A DNA stretch of 64,000 bases from Zobellella taiwanensis (GCF_003012795.1 NZ_PXYH01000010.1:62001-126000), one strand, 5' to 3'. Shown: positions 28,360 to 42,177, counted from the stretch's first letter. The notes: generated from the letters alone by a model not told the origin. Translations and numbers: made by a program.

Positions 28360-29226
28360 TTATAACTCTCCCTTTGGGAATGCATTTAATAAGTCTTCTT
28401 TTGAAAAATTGAATCTCTTTACATTAGCATAACTGTCAATGTCCTCTATTAATCTAACTAGTTCATCATCTGTCGTTATTGTAAAGCTTTTTTCATCAGG
28501 TTTCTCTGTAGTTGAATAATAATCATGAAATTTAAACTCACCACCAACCAGACGATCTGATAAAACAATCCATTTATTTGGTATATCATATGCGTCAGAA
28601 AGAATTAATCCATGCAGTGAAGAGGAAAGTATATTAGAGCACTCCATAAGATCATTTACAAATCCCTCAGGATCTTGTTGTACATCAATGATCCTTATGT
28701 TTTCATCTAGAGATACGCTTTCAGGTATTTTGTCTTTGTCTACATAATGTGGAACTATGCCAATCTTGTATTTTTTTTCTTTGTGAGTTTGGTAAACTAA
28801 AGGCATAAGGATGCCAGGATCACCAAGTGGAATGTCTCCTAGGTTAATGTTGTATTTTTCACCTAGTATTCTTACAGATTCTTTTCCTCTGAGTGCTCTA
28901 ATTTTCTTAGAGTCCAATCTCTTGGGGAGATCAGTTGTACTTATGAATCCTGAACCCCAAATATAGCTCGTTATTTTTGCTTCGTGCATTACACTGCCAA
29001 TAGCAAGAAGGTTGGACGATTTACCTTTTTGTCTTTGAACACACTTTACTTCAAATAACTTTTCGATCAAGTATGGATTTAGAATATCGCCTACATTTTT
29101 TTCTTTATCGAAATAGTAAAGTGATATGTGGTTTTCACTTTTATATGCGTAATAATCAATGAGCGAACCAACAAGCCTTTTTGCTTTTCTAGAAAAATAA
29201 TTGGCATTATATTTCTGTACATTCAT
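28360..29226 (-). CDS. Polysaccharide pyruvyl transferase family protein
   Basis: A 288-residue protein of the CsaB/ExoV-like pyruvyl transferase fold. Typical stretches are KNVGDILNPYLIEKL near residue 43, YIWGSGFI near residue 88, IRALRGKESVRIL near residue 109, LGDPGILMPL near residue 134 and ILSSSLHGLILSDAY near residue 200. The family adds ketal pyruvate to surface sugars from phosphoenolpyruvate, though many members are uncharacterised. AGGAGC precedes the ATG. It is highly AT-rich and lies inside the glycan island. Confidence 0.8.
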   Translation of the reverse strand: MNVQKYNANYFSRKAKRLVGSLIDYYAYKSENHISLYYFDKEKNVGDILNPYLIEKLFEVKCVQRQKGKSSNLLAIGSVMHEAKITSYIWGSGFISTTDLPKRLDSKKIRALRGKESVRILGEKYNINLGDIPLGDPGILMPLVYQTHKEKKYKIGIVPHYVDKDKIPESVSLDENIRIIDVQQDPEGFVNDLMECSNILSSSLHGLILSDAYDIPNKWIVLSDRLVGGEFKFHDYYSTTEKPDEKSFTITTDDELVRLIEDIDSYANVKRFNFSKEDLLNAFPKGEL

Positions 29227-29238
29227 GATAGCTCCTAT

Positions 29239-29934
29239 CTATTTATTATTTTCAATATGGACACCATAATCTCTACCAGGTATTGTGGTATCTAAATGTC
29301 CTGTATCTATACAATTTGGCTCGATACCATAAGTATTTAACCTATGCCACTGTAGGTAACCAGTTAGATAGTCGGCAGGCATTCTAACCGGGTGTGCAAG
29401 CTCTAATAAACGTTTAGCGCCGCTTTGGGATAATACATAACCAACAGCACCAATAATACAACGCTTGGATTTGTTGCTGGGGTACCTATATTTTGCCAGC
29501 CTATAGCCATCTGGTAGTCTGTTTTTAATGGGCCAACTTTTTGCTTTCCCGTGGAAAAGATAAAGCAATTCAAAGTTGGGTTGTTTTTTTAATGCAGACT
29601 TTAGCACGGCGGGAAGAACAGATAGTAAAAATGCATCATCTTCAAGGACTATTGCACTTTCTAATCTTTCTTCAATTATTTTTTCATAAACTTTAATGTG
29701 ACTTAATGCGCAGCCAATTTCTGAATTGTTCATACTGTGCCCAAATTTTTTTTTGCAAAATTCAAGGTCAACCTTGTCTAATGTTTCGCTATCAAGCTTG
29801 CTACCATCAATCCCTTCAATAAACTCAAAATTAAACCCAAGCCTGTTAAGTTGCTTGGAAATTAATGACCTTCTTTCATGATGACGAGGAAGACTGATTA
29901 CGTATACATGAGGCAAATTATTGTGGTTAGGCAT
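29239..29934 (-). CDS. Glycosyltransferase family 25 (LPS biosynthesis)
   Basis: A 231-residue GT25 enzyme of the LgtB/Lex2B group, many of which add galactose or glucose to the LPS outer core. It shows VYVISLPRHHERR near the N terminus, IGCALSHIKVYEKI around residue 75, and the metal-binding AIVLEDDAFLL near residue 97. The ATG at 29934 is taken as start (GAGAAA upstream); an in-frame TTG 12 bases earlier would overlap the preceding stop. AT-rich like its neighbours. Confidence 0.84.
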   Translation of the reverse strand: MPNHNNLPHVYVISLPRHHERRSLISKQLNRLGFNFEFIEGIDGSKLDSETLDKVDLEFCKKKFGHSMNNSEIGCALSHIKVYEKIIEERLESAIVLEDDAFLLSVLPAVLKSALKKQPNFELLYLFHGKAKSWPIKNRLPDGYRLAKYRYPSNKSKRCIIGAVGYVLSQSGAKRLLELAHPVRMPADYLTGYLQWHRLNTYGIEPNCIDTGHLDTTIPGRDYGVHIENNK

Positions 29935-29942
29935 GCTTTTTC

Positions 29943-31706
29943 TCAATTTTTTCTGAACACATAATCCCCCTTAATCTTCCGCCACAAGCCGAATACGTCG
30001 GTGCGGGGAAAGATGGCGATGCGGCGGATCTGGTAAAGATCTTCGTGCATGGCCAGGGGGCCGCTGTTGGTGGCCACGGCGAAGGGGTAACCCAGCTCTT
30101 CGGCCAGTTGTTTGCTGTCGTTATTGTGAATGCCAAAGGGATAGGCGAATGAGCAGAGTCTGTGTCCCAGTAACTGCTCCAGCTGGGCCTTGTTGTCGGC
30201 AATTTCGGTGCGTTGTTGTTCGCGGTCCAGCCGGTCCAGCTTGGGGTGGGTCAGGGTATGTCCGCCAAATTCCACCAGCCCGGAGTCGGCCATTTCCTTG
30301 ATCTGTTCCGGTGTCATCAGCTCTACCCGTTTTTCCGGGTTGCCGGGCTGCTCCACATCCCAGCGGTTAAAGGTTTCGCCGGTCACCGCGTAGATCACCG
30401 CCTTGAAGCCGTACTTTTTCAGCAGTGGAAACAGCAGCTCAAAGTTGTCCTTATAGCCGTCGTCCACCGTGATGATGATGTATTTTTTGCCCGTTTCTAG
30501 CCGGCTGGCCAACCCTTTTTCGGCAAGATCGGCAAAGGTGAGGGTCCGGTAGCCGAGGCGCTTAAGCAGCTTGAAGTGCTTTTCCAGCATGTTCACATGC
30601 AGATAGGTGCCATGTACCCCTTTTTCGCTGTCGTCGCGGATAAAGCGGTGGTACATGATGATGGGCACTTCCCGCCGCAGCTGGTGCACATAAACACTCT
30701 GGTAGTGCTGCTCCAGTTGGTCGGCCACGGCGACGAGATCATAGTTGTGCCTGACCTTTGCCATCACCTCGGGCGCCGTGCCCTGGCAGGCCAGCGCCGC
30801 TGCTATTTGCTCGGGCAGGGCGGCAAAGTTAATATCCAGGTCCTTGGGCCCGATATCGCCGAAGTTGCCTGCCATGGCGGTATCGATATTGTCGGGTGTC
30901 ACCAGCCCCGGGGCGCTGGCCTCGCCAATGGCGAAGGTAGGCCTGCCCATCAGGATGGACTCCATGGCCACCCGGCCGGCGCCGATCACCAGATTGGAAG
31001 TGGCCATCAGTCCAGGCACGTCCTGTACATAGCCGAGAAACGCCACCTTGTCCTTGAAGCGCTGGAAGCGCTCGGGAAGCTCGGAGCCGGAGGCCACCTG
31101 CACCCGGTACCTGTCGGTATCCAGGCACTGATCCAGCAACCGGTAACAGAGCTCGCCCTTGGGGCCGGTGAGCCGGCCGACGATGCTGACAACCGGCCGT
31201 TCATTCACCGGTGCCTGCACGGGCTGGTAATGACGGGTGTCGATGCCGTTTCGGCCGATGGCGATCAACTCAGGCTTGACTCCCAACCCGGTAACCAGTT
31301 GATCCCGCACCGCCTCGCATACCGCCAGGGCGCGGTCGCCCAGGGCATGGAACTTCTTGCGCGAGGTGTGCACCGGCTGGCGGCCGTGCACCGAGGTGAT
31401 CATGGGCGTGCCGGTCAGTTTGCAGGCCACATAACAGCTCCAGCTGGAGGCGCGGCTATGGGCGTGCACCAACTGAATACGGTGCTTTTTAATCAGGTAA
31501 ACCAGATAGCCCACATGCCAGAAGCGGCGGGGAATGCTGCGCTTGTTGAAGCGCAACCGGAAGAACCTGCCCTGGTGCGGCTTGGTCAGGGTGTCGGAAA
31601 CATAAAACACCCTGTGCCCGCGCCGGCTCAGCTCGTCGCCCAGGGTAGTGGCATAGACTTCTGCCCCGGTCACTTCCAGCTGGGACAACGCCATCAGTAT
31701 ATTCAT
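29943..31706 (-). CDS. Fused glycosyltransferase (GT4-like) and polysaccharide deacetylase
   Basis: A 587-residue two-domain protein. Residues 1-340 are a GT-B glycosyltransferase: MNILMALSQLEVTGAEVYATTLGDEL, VHAHSRASSWS near 80, SIVGRLTGPKGE near 173 and a donor-site GRVAMESILMGRPTFAIGEA near 243. Residues about 350-587 are a NodB-type carbohydrate esterase: IITVDDGYKDN (catalytic and metal Asp), GGHTLTHPKLD (metal histidines) and FAYPFG. The combination suggests a sugar is added and then N-deacetylated, for example a hexosamine of the LPS core. GC-rich, so it belongs to the resident waa cluster; it starts 8 bases after hldD. Confidence 0.85.
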   Translation of the reverse strand: MNILMALSQLEVTGAEVYATTLGDELSRRGHRVFYVSDTLTKPHQGRFFRLRFNKRSIPRRFWHVGYLVYLIKKHRIQLVHAHSRASSWSCYVACKLTGTPMITSVHGRQPVHTSRKKFHALGDRALAVCEAVRDQLVTGLGVKPELIAIGRNGIDTRHYQPVQAPVNERPVVSIVGRLTGPKGELCYRLLDQCLDTDRYRVQVASGSELPERFQRFKDKVAFLGYVQDVPGLMATSNLVIGAGRVAMESILMGRPTFAIGEASAPGLVTPDNIDTAMAGNFGDIGPKDLDINFAALPEQIAAALACQGTAPEVMAKVRHNYDLVAVADQLEQHYQSVYVHQLRREVPIIMYHRFIRDDSEKGVHGTYLHVNMLEKHFKLLKRLGYRTLTFADLAEKGLASRLETGKKYIIITVDDGYKDNFELLFPLLKKYGFKAVIYAVTGETFNRWDVEQPGNPEKRVELMTPEQIKEMADSGLVEFGGHTLTHPKLDRLDREQQRTEIADNKAQLEQLLGHRLCSFAYPFGIHNNDSKQLAEELGYPFAVATNSGPLAMHEDLYQIRRIAIFPRTDVFGLWRKIKGDYVFRKN

Positions 31707-31714
31707 GAGGAGTC

Positions 31715-32668
31715 TTACCGGTTCAGCCAGCTCATGTATTCCGCCACGCCTTCCGCCACGGTTTTGAACTCGTGGGGGTAGCCGGCGGTGCGCAGTTTGG
31801 TGAGGTCGGCCTGGGTAAAGCTCTGGTAGCGGCCCTTGAGGTGATCCGGGAAGGGAATATATTCAATCTGGCCCTTGCCGTGGTAGTTGATCACCGCCTC
31901 GGCTACGTGCTGGAAGGGTTCGGCGCGGCCGGTGCCGCAGTTGAAAATGCCGGATACCTCGGGGTTCTGCCAAAACCAGAGGTTGACCCTGCACACGTCG
32001 CCCACGTAGATGAAGTCGCGCATCTGGCCGCCGTTGCCAAAGCCGTCGCAGCCTTCAAACAGCTTGGGGTTTTCGCCCTTGTGCAGCTGGGTGTTGAGGT
32101 GGAAGGCCACGCTCGACATGCTGCCCTTGTGCTGTTCGCGCGGGCCATACACGTTGAAGTACTTGAGGCCCACCACCTGGGAGCGGATATCCGGCATCAG
32201 GCGGCGCACATATTGGTCGAACAGCTGCTTGGAGTAGCCGTAGACGTTGAGCGGCTGCTCGTATTGCGGCTCTTCGATAAAGTTGTCGTTGCGCCCGCCA
32301 TAGGTGGCGGCGGAGGAAGCGTAGATAAAGGGGATGTCCCGTTCCAGGCAGTAGTGCAGCAGATCCTTGGAGTACTCGTAGTTGTTCTCCATCATGAACT
32401 TGCCGTCCCACTCGGTGGTGGCGGAGCAGGCGCCTTCATGGAAGATCACCTCTATGCCGCCCCATTCCTCGAACTCGTCGCCGGACACGATACGGTGCAG
32501 GAACTCGTCCTTGTCCAGGTAGTCGGCGATGGTCAGGTCGACCAGGTTGACGAACTTGGTGCCGTCGGTCAGATCGTCGATCACCACCACGTCGGTACGG
32601 CCCTGGTCGTTCAGGGTTTTTACCAGATTGCTGCCGATAAAGCCGGCGCCGCCAGTCACAATGATCAT
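31715..32668 (-). CDS. hldD: ADP-L-glycero-D-manno-heptose 6-epimerase
   Basis: A 317-residue SDR-family epimerase producing the ADP-heptose donor used by the heptosyltransferases of this cluster. It begins [16 protein letters not shown], has the catalytic [12 protein letters not shown] motif near residue 139, and the [18 protein letters not shown] segment. The ATG at 32668 is chosen since the Rossmann motif begins at once and AGAGG lies upstream. The longer frame is unsupported. Confidence 0.96.
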   Translation of the reverse strand: MIIVTGGAGFIGSNLVKTLNDQGRTDVVVIDDLTDGTKFVNLVDLTIADYLDKDEFLHRIVSGDEFEEWGGIEVIFHEGACSATTEWDGKFMMENNYEYSKDLLHYCLERDIPFIYASSAATYGGRNDNFIEEPQYEQPLNVYGYSKQLFDQYVRRLMPDIRSQVVGLKYFNVYGPREQHKGSMSSVAFHLNTQLHKGENPKLFEGCDGFGNGGQMRDFIYVGDVCRVNLWFWQNPEVSGIFNCGTGRAEPFQHVAEAVINYHGKGQIEYIPFPDHLKGRYQSFTQADLTKLRTAGYPHEFKTVAEGVAEYMSWLNR

Positions 32669-32811
32669 CGCTGTCTGCCTCTTGCTGGCCGGAACCTGTC
32701 CGGCAAAACGAAGTGAATTGGGGCAAAAGTTTATCACGGTTCGGCGGGAGAAAACTAACCTGCGGGGGCTGTGTTACTATTCGGTTATGTCAGCGCGTTT
32801 TGGTCAGCAGG

Positions 32812-33474
32812 ATGAAAACCAAGGATAAAATCGTCGCCGCGGCTCTGCAGCTGTTTAACGAACAGGGAGAGACGAATGTGACCACCAACCATATCTCGGC
32901 TCACCTGGGGATCAGTCCGGGCAACTTGTATTATCACTTTCGCAACAAAAACGATATTATTCACTGCATTTTCCTGCAATATGCCGAACATTTGCGCAAA
33001 AGCTTTACGCCGGTCACCGGCCCGGCCAGTGCCAGCCCGGCGGTGTGGTTCCACTATCTGGACGCCATCTTCTATGTGATGTGGGAGTTTCGTTTCTTCT
33101 ACGCCAATCTCAACGACATCCTGCACCGGGATCCTGAGCTGCACAAAAAGTACCTGGCGGTACAGCGGGAATTGGCGGTGAACCTGCAGGGACTGCTCAG
33201 GGAACTGAATGGCCAGCAGGTGCTGGCCATTCCCGATGAGGAAATCGAGCCGCTGGCACAAACCCTGAAACTGGTGGTGTCCTTCTGGGTCAGCTACCAA
33301 TCGGCCCAGTCGCTACAGCCCCGTATCAGCCCGTCTGTGTTGTACGAGGGCGTGGCCCGAGTGCTGTTGTTGCTCAAGCCTTATTTCCATCCCGAAAAGG
33401 GGGTCGAACTGAGCCGGCTTTATGAGCATTACCAGGCCCTGGCCCGGGCTCCCAGTGATCCGTTTCACAAATAA
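32812..33474 (+). CDS. TetR family transcriptional regulator
   Basis: A 220-residue regulator with an N-terminal TetR helix-turn-helix (GETNVTTNHISAHLGISPGNLYYHFRNK around residues 18-45) and a helical ligand domain rich in aromatic residues. The start follows conserved KTKDKIVAAALQLF; the ribosome binding site is weak. It is divergent from hldD and 96 bases upstream of kbl-tdh. The regulated genes are unknown; kbl-tdh is one candidate by position. Confidence 0.85.
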   Translation: MKTKDKIVAAALQLFNEQGETNVTTNHISAHLGISPGNLYYHFRNKNDIIHCIFLQYAEHLRKSFTPVTGPASASPAVWFHYLDAIFYVMWEFRFFYANLNDILHRDPELHKKYLAVQRELAVNLQGLLRELNGQQVLAIPDEEIEPLAQTLKLVVSFWVSYQSAQSLQPRISPSVLYEGVARVLLLLKPYFHPEKGVELSRLYEHYQALARAPSDPFHK

Positions 33475-33570
33475 GCCACTTGGCCAGAATATATTATGAG
33501 AAAAGCATATCAAGGCAGTAAAATGACCTGAATTAAACCCAGTCAGCCAGATTGATAACGGGAGTTCAGT

Positions 33571-34761
33571 ATGTCGACGGCATTTTATGCTCACCTGAGC
33601 AAGCAATTGGCCCAAACCCAGGCCGAAGGGTTGTATAAGCGGGAGCGGGTGATCACGTCGCCCCAGGATGCGGCCATCGAGGTGGGCGAGCGGGAAGTGA
33701 TTAACTTCTGCGCCAACAACTACCTGGGGCTGGCCAATCATCCCGAGCTGGTCCGGGCGGCCCAGCAGGGACTGGACAGCCACGGTTTCGGCATGGCCTC
33801 GGTCCGCTTTATCTGCGGTACCCAGGATCTGCACAAGCGGCTGGAAGCGGAATTGTCCGCTTTCCTCGGCATGGAAGATACCATCCTTTATACCTCCTGT
33901 TTCGATGCCAATGCCGGCCTGTTCGAGACGCTGCTGGGTCCGGAAGACGCCATTATCTCCGACGCCCTGAACCATGCCTCCATTATCGACGGTGTGCGCC
34001 TGTGCAAGGCCAAACGCTACCGCTACGCCAACAACGACATGGCCGAGCTGGAAGCCTGCCTGCAGCAGGCCGTAGCCGACGGCGCCCGCTTCAAGCTGAT
34101 TGCCACCGACGGTGTGTTCTCCATGGATGGCGTCATCGCCAACCTCAAGGCCATCTGCGACCTGGCGGACAAGTACGATGCCCTGGTGATGGTGGACGAT
34201 TCCCATGCGGTGGGCTTTGTCGGCGAGCAGGGGCGCGGCACCCATGAATACTGCGACGTTATGGGCCGGGTAGACATTATTACCGGCACTCTGGGCAAGG
34301 CCCTGGGCGGGGCCTCCGGCGGTTATACCTCGGGCAAAAAGGAAGTGATCGACTGGTTGCGCCAGCGCTCCCGGCCCTACCTGTTCTCCAACTCGGTGGC
34401 ACCGGCCATCGTCGCCGCTTCCATCAAGGTGCTGGACATGCTGAAGGACGGCGATGAACTGCGCCGCAAGGTGCGGGAAAACAGCGACTATTTCCGGGAA
34501 AACATGAGTGCCGCCGGCTTTACCCTGGCGGGCAGGGATCACGCCATCATTCCCGTCATGCTGGGCGACGCCGCCCTGGCCTCGCAAATGGCCGACAGGC
34601 TGCTCGAAAAAGGCATTTATGTGATTGGTTTTTCCTTCCCCGTGGTGCCCAAGGGCCAGGCCCGTATCCGCACCCAGATGTCGGCGGCCCACAGCCGCGA
34701 GCAGCTGGATCGGGCGATTGCGGCCTTTACCGAAGTGGGTCGTGATCTGGGCGTGATTTGA
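33571..34761 (+). CDS. kbl: Glycine C-acetyltransferase (2-amino-3-ketobutyrate CoA ligase)
   Basis: A 396-residue PLP enzyme of the alpha-oxoamine synthase family. It cleaves 2-amino-3-ketobutyrate with CoA to glycine and acetyl-CoA. The PLP lysine is Lys 243 in [14 protein letters not shown], and substrate-site [11 protein letters not shown] and [11 protein letters not shown] are present. GGGAG precedes the ATG. With tdh, 11 bases downstream, it forms the threonine degradation pathway. Confidence 0.96.
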   Translation: MSTAFYAHLSKQLAQTQAEGLYKRERVITSPQDAAIEVGEREVINFCANNYLGLANHPELVRAAQQGLDSHGFGMASVRFICGTQDLHKRLEAELSAFLGMEDTILYTSCFDANAGLFETLLGPEDAIISDALNHASIIDGVRLCKAKRYRYANNDMAELEACLQQAVADGARFKLIATDGVFSMDGVIANLKAICDLADKYDALVMVDDSHAVGFVGEQGRGTHEYCDVMGRVDIITGTLGKALGGASGGYTSGKKEVIDWLRQRSRPYLFSNSVAPAIVAASIKVLDMLKDGDELRRKVRENSDYFRENMSAAGFTLAGRDHAIIPVMLGDAALASQMADRLLEKGIYVIGFSFPVVPKGQARIRTQMSAAHSREQLDRAIAAFTEVGRDLGVI

Positions 34762-34772
34762 GGATAACTGAC

Positions 34773-35798
<1,026 letters not shown>

Positions 35799-35851
35799 GC
35801 CGCCCCCACCGTCGCCTGCTGGCTCGACTATCAGACGGCATCGGGGCTTGA

Positions 35852-35960
35852 AAGGGCAACAGGGATCGCCTCCGCCGACCGTCACATGCCAGGGATGGCA
35901 TGTGCGAGCGTACAGGGACGTATTCACAGCGTGTCGGTGGAGGTGGCCCTGTTGTCCCTT
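35852..35960. repeat. REP-like long imperfect palindrome between tdh and a LacI-type gene
   Basis: Two arms of about 29 bases (35852-35880 and 35932-35960) are imperfectly complementary (for example GGCAACAGGGAT pairs against CCCTGTTGTCC with one-base indels). Between them sits a second, perfect 8-bp hairpin: CACATGCC at 35883-35890 and GGCATGTG at 35897-35904. The core following it (GAGCGTACAGGGACGTATTC) resembles a sequence I associate with dispersed palindromic repeats in marine gammaproteobacteria, from memory only. No reading frame is evident. It also sits between convergent genes, where it could terminate transcription. Confidence 0.6.
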
Positions 35961-36014
35961 CTCTACATGAAATCAGGCAGCCGGATTTGTGACCAAGAGT
36001 CAGGCTTCCAGTCC

Positions 36015-37028
36015 CTAATCCCTGCTCCCGGGAGGGCAGACCGACTCCCGCACCACCAGCCGGGGCTGGAGTTCCAGCTGCTCGGGCCGGTGATCCTTTT
36101 CCTTGATCCGCTTTAGCAACAGCTCCAGGGCCCAGCGGCCCAGGGTGCGTTTGGGATGGGAGATAGTGGTCAGGGGCGGGCTGGTAAAGCGTGCCAGGTT
36201 GACGTCATCGTAACCGATCACCGAGATATCCCGGGGCACCCTGAGCCCGGCCTGGGTGATGGCGCAGAGGGCACCGAAGGCCATGGTGTCGCTGAAGGCG
36301 AAGACGGCGGTAGCGTCCGTCCGCCGGCGCAGCAGCGCCTGCATGGCCCGGTAGCCGCTGTCGGTTTCAAAATCCCCTTCAATGATGTGATCCGGCGGCA
36401 GCGTCAGGCCCGCCTCGGCCAGGGCGGAGGTAAAGCCGTCCAGGCGCAGCCGGCTGGTGCCCTTGTGCAACTGGCCGGTGATGCAGGCAAAACGGCGGTG
36501 GCCTTGCTCAATCAGATATTTCCCTGCCAAATGGCCGCCGATGTCGGCGTTGTCATGGATGATGTCGGCAAAATCATTGTTCCGGCTCCAGTCCAGCATG
36601 ACCAGCGGCAACTCGGGATGCTGGTGCAGCAACTCGGTCAGGGAAGGCGGGGTGTCGGTGCAGATCACCAACAGGCCGTCCACCCGTTTCTCCAGCAGCA
36701 TGCGCAGGTGCATCAGCTGCCGCTCCGGCCGGTTTTCGGTATTGCACAGGATCAGGCTGTAACCCAGTTCGAAGCAGAGATCTTCCACCGCCTGCACCAC
36801 CTCGGCGAAAAAAGGATGCACGCTGGTGGTGACCAGCATGCCGATGGTGCGGGTGTGGTTGACCTTGAGGCTGCGGGCTACCGAGTTGGGAGCATAGTTG
36901 AGTTCGCACACCGCCTGCTCTACCCGGGTTCGGGCGGCGTCGCTCACCTTGCGGGTTCGGTTGAGTACGTGTGAAACGGTGGAAATGGACACTCCCGCTT
37001 TTGCCGCCACATCTTTGATGGTCGCCAT
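36015..37028 (-). CDS. LacI family transcriptional repressor (PurR/RbsR-like)
   Basis: A 337-residue LacI-type regulator. The N-terminal headpiece ATIKDVAAKAGVSISTVSHVLN and hinge helix (NYAPNSVARSLK near residue 50) are followed by a periplasmic-binding-protein-like effector domain, with a C-terminal LTTISHPKRTLGRWALELLL as in PurR and RbsR. The ATG at 37028 gives the conserved MATIKDV start. It diverges from livK across a 307-bp gap. The effector (purine, ribose or another sugar) cannot be told. Confidence 0.86.
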   Translation of the reverse strand: MATIKDVAAKAGVSISTVSHVLNRTRKVSDAARTRVEQAVCELNYAPNSVARSLKVNHTRTIGMLVTTSVHPFFAEVVQAVEDLCFELGYSLILCNTENRPERQLMHLRMLLEKRVDGLLVICTDTPPSLTELLHQHPELPLVMLDWSRNNDFADIIHDNADIGGHLAGKYLIEQGHRRFACITGQLHKGTSRLRLDGFTSALAEAGLTLPPDHIIEGDFETDSGYRAMQALLRRRTDATAVFAFSDTMAFGALCAITQAGLRVPRDISVIGYDDVNLARFTSPPLTTISHPKRTLGRWALELLLKRIKEKDHRPEQLELQPRLVVRESVCPPGSRD

Positions 37029-37335
37029 GCTTGAACCTCGACACCGGAAAAGCCACATATTAGCAAATGTAATCCCGGGGCGGTGTTTTTATATCCAGCG
37101 CCGGACGGCGGATATCTGCTCCAACGGGGGCTGAGCGGGGGAGGGAGCGGGCGCTTAGGCCGATTTTTCCTGATGCCCGCAGGCGCGATGAGATCCGCTC
37201 GCGCACTCTGTGCTTTTGTCTTGCGAGAGGCCCCATCTGAAGCATTTTTCTCTTGTACAAATTCCGGACTAGGGTTAGAACAGAAACTCGGCCGGATCAT
37301 CTCCGGTTGTACCAATCTGGATAGAGGGAATTTAC
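37029..37335. promoter_or_regulatory. Intergenic region between LacI-type regulator and livK
   Basis: This 307-bp gap carries divergent promoters. Toward livK, TTGTAC (37253-37258), a 16-base spacer and TTAGAA (37275-37280) form a plausible sigma-70 promoter. A GC-rich stretch at about 37120-37165 contains no clear hairpin with a T-run. No gene, riboswitch or clear operator was recognised; the long leader could hold amino-acid-responsive control by Lrp-type proteins. Confidence 0.45.
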
Positions 37336-38451
37336 ATGGTCACAAGGAATAAAAAGGCGGTAGCGTTGGCGGTGTTCGCTGCCCTGGGTTACGGCGCTGC
37401 ATTTTCCGCGGCTGCCGAAACCGTAAAAATTGCCATTGCCGGCCCGGTCACCGGCCCGGTCGCCCAATATGGTGACATGCAGTTCACCGGTGGTCGCATG
37501 GCGGTGGAAATGCTCAACCAGTCCGGCGCCCTGGGCGACTATACCCTGGAGGCGGTGGAATACGACGATGCCTGCGATCCCAAGCAGGCGGTGGCGGTGG
37601 CCAACCGTATCGTCAACGACGGCATCCAGTTCGTGGTGGGCCACCTGTGCTCCGACAGCACCCTGCCGGCCTCCGATGTTTACGATGACGAAGGCATCCT
37701 GATGGTGACCCCGGCGGCCACCAGCCCCACTATTACCGAGCGGGGCCTGGAGTTCGTGATGCGCACCATCGGCCTGGACAGTGACCAGGGCCCGACCGCC
37801 GCACGCTATATCCTTGATCACGCCAAACCCAGCCGTATTGCGGTCATTCACGACAAAAAACAGTATGGCGAAGGGCTGGCCTCGAGCGTGCGCGACGAGC
37901 TGAAAAAGGCCGGCGTCGAGGTGGTGGCCTACGAAGGGGTCACCTCGGGCGACAAGGACTTCTCGGCGCTGATTGCCAAGCTGCAGCGGGAGCAGGTGGA
38001 CTTTGTGTATTACGGCGGCTATCACCCTGAACTGGGGCTGATCCTGCGGCAATCCGCGGAGAAAGGCTTCAAGGCCCGCTTTATGGGGCCGGAAGGGGTT
38101 GGCCACAAGGACATTACCTCCATCGCCGGCGAGGCTTCCGAGGGACTGCTGGTGACCCTGCCCAAGAAGTACGATCTGGAGCCGGCCAACGCGCCCGTGG
38201 TGGCGGCCATCCAGGCCAAGGGCGAAGACCCTACCGGGCCTTTCGTCTGGACCAGCTATGCGGCGGTGGAAGCCATTGCCGAAGGACTCAAGCGTGCCGG
38301 TCCGGATCCGGAAGCGGTGGCCGAGGCGCTGCGCTCCGCACCGGTCGATACCGTCATGGGCCCCCTGTCCTGGGACGACAAGGGTGACCTGGTGGGCTTC
38401 GAGTTCGGGGTATTCGAATGGCACAAAGACGGCTCCTCCTCCCAGTTGTAA
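37336..38451 (+). CDS. livK: Branched-chain amino acid ABC transporter, periplasmic binding protein
   Basis: A 371-residue periplasmic protein with a signal peptide (KKAVALAVFAALGYGAAFSAAAE, cleaved near residue 26). The mature protein opens with the type I binding-protein strand VKIAIAGPVTGPVAQYGDM and has VVGHLCSDSTLPASDVY near residue 98. It captures leucine, isoleucine or valine and hands them to LivHM. GAGGGAA precedes the ATG. The transporter genes follow in order, with a 96-base gap before livH that could allow differential expression. Confidence 0.92.
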   Translation: MVTRNKKAVALAVFAALGYGAAFSAAAETVKIAIAGPVTGPVAQYGDMQFTGGRMAVEMLNQSGALGDYTLEAVEYDDACDPKQAVAVANRIVNDGIQFVVGHLCSDSTLPASDVYDDEGILMVTPAATSPTITERGLEFVMRTIGLDSDQGPTAARYILDHAKPSRIAVIHDKKQYGEGLASSVRDELKKAGVEVVAYEGVTSGDKDFSALIAKLQREQVDFVYYGGYHPELGLILRQSAEKGFKARFMGPEGVGHKDITSIAGEASEGLLVTLPKKYDLEPANAPVVAAIQAKGEDPTGPFVWTSYAAVEAIAEGLKRAGPDPEAVAEALRSAPVDTVMGPLSWDDKGDLVGFEFGVFEWHKDGSSSQL

Positions 38452-38547
38452 GGGAAGCCGGCGCTTCCTGACACCAGCGGGGCCTGCCGGCCCCGCTTTG
38501 GTATCACCCCGATATTTCCGACCGCTCTTACGACAAGGAAAGGTTGT

Positions 38548-40705
<2,158 letters not shown>

Positions 40706-40709
<4 letters not shown>

Positions 40710-41470
40710 CAGAGCTGTTAAAGGTATCCGGCCTGACCATGCGCTTCGGCGGCCTGGTGGCCGTGGATCAGGTGGCGCTGGCCATGGCAGAGCGGCAGAT
40801 CGTCTCGGTGATCGGCCCCAACGGCGCCGGCAAGACCACGGTGTTCAACTGCCTGTCCGGCTTCTACCGGCCGAGCGGCGGCACCGTCAATTTTCGCGGA
40901 CAGGAGATCCAGGGCATGCCGGGCCACAAAATCGCCCGCCTCGGCATGGTGCGCACCTTCCAGCACGTGCGTCTGTTCAAGGAAATGACGGTACTGGAAA
41001 ACCTGCTGGTGTCCCAGCACTACCACCTCAACACCGGCTTTCTCGCCGGCCTGCTCAAGACCCCGGCCTTTCGCCGTTCGGAGCGGGAAGGGCTGGAGCG
41101 GGCCCATTACTGGCTGGAGAAGGTGCGGTTGACCGAGTTTGCCAACCGCACCGCCGGCAACCTGGCCTACGGCCAGCAGCGCCGGCTGGAAATCGCCCGC
41201 TGCATGGCGGCCCGTCCGCAACTGCTGATGCTGGACGAGCCGGCGGCTGGGCTCAATCCCTTTGAAACCCAGGAACTCAACGGCCTGATCCGGGATCTGC
41301 GCGACAACGAGGGGGTCAGCATCCTGCTTATCGAGCACGACATGAAGCTGGTGATGGGCATCTCCGACCATATCTATGTGGTCAACCAGGGACGTCCCCT
41401 GGCCGACGGCACCCCGGAGCAGGTGCGCAACCATCCCGACGTGATCAAAGCCTACCTGGGAGAAGACTGA
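40706..41470 (+). CDS. livG: Branched-chain amino acid ABC transporter ATP-binding protein LivG
   Basis: A 254-residue ABC ATPase. The Walker A is GPNGAGKTT (near residue 39), the signature is the divergent [13 protein letters not shown] of LivG, and the Walker B is [13 protein letters not shown] near residue 173. It powers LivHM together with LivF, which starts two bases after the livG stop. Confidence 0.96.
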
Positions 41471-41472
41471 CC

Positions 41473-42177
<705 letters not shown>

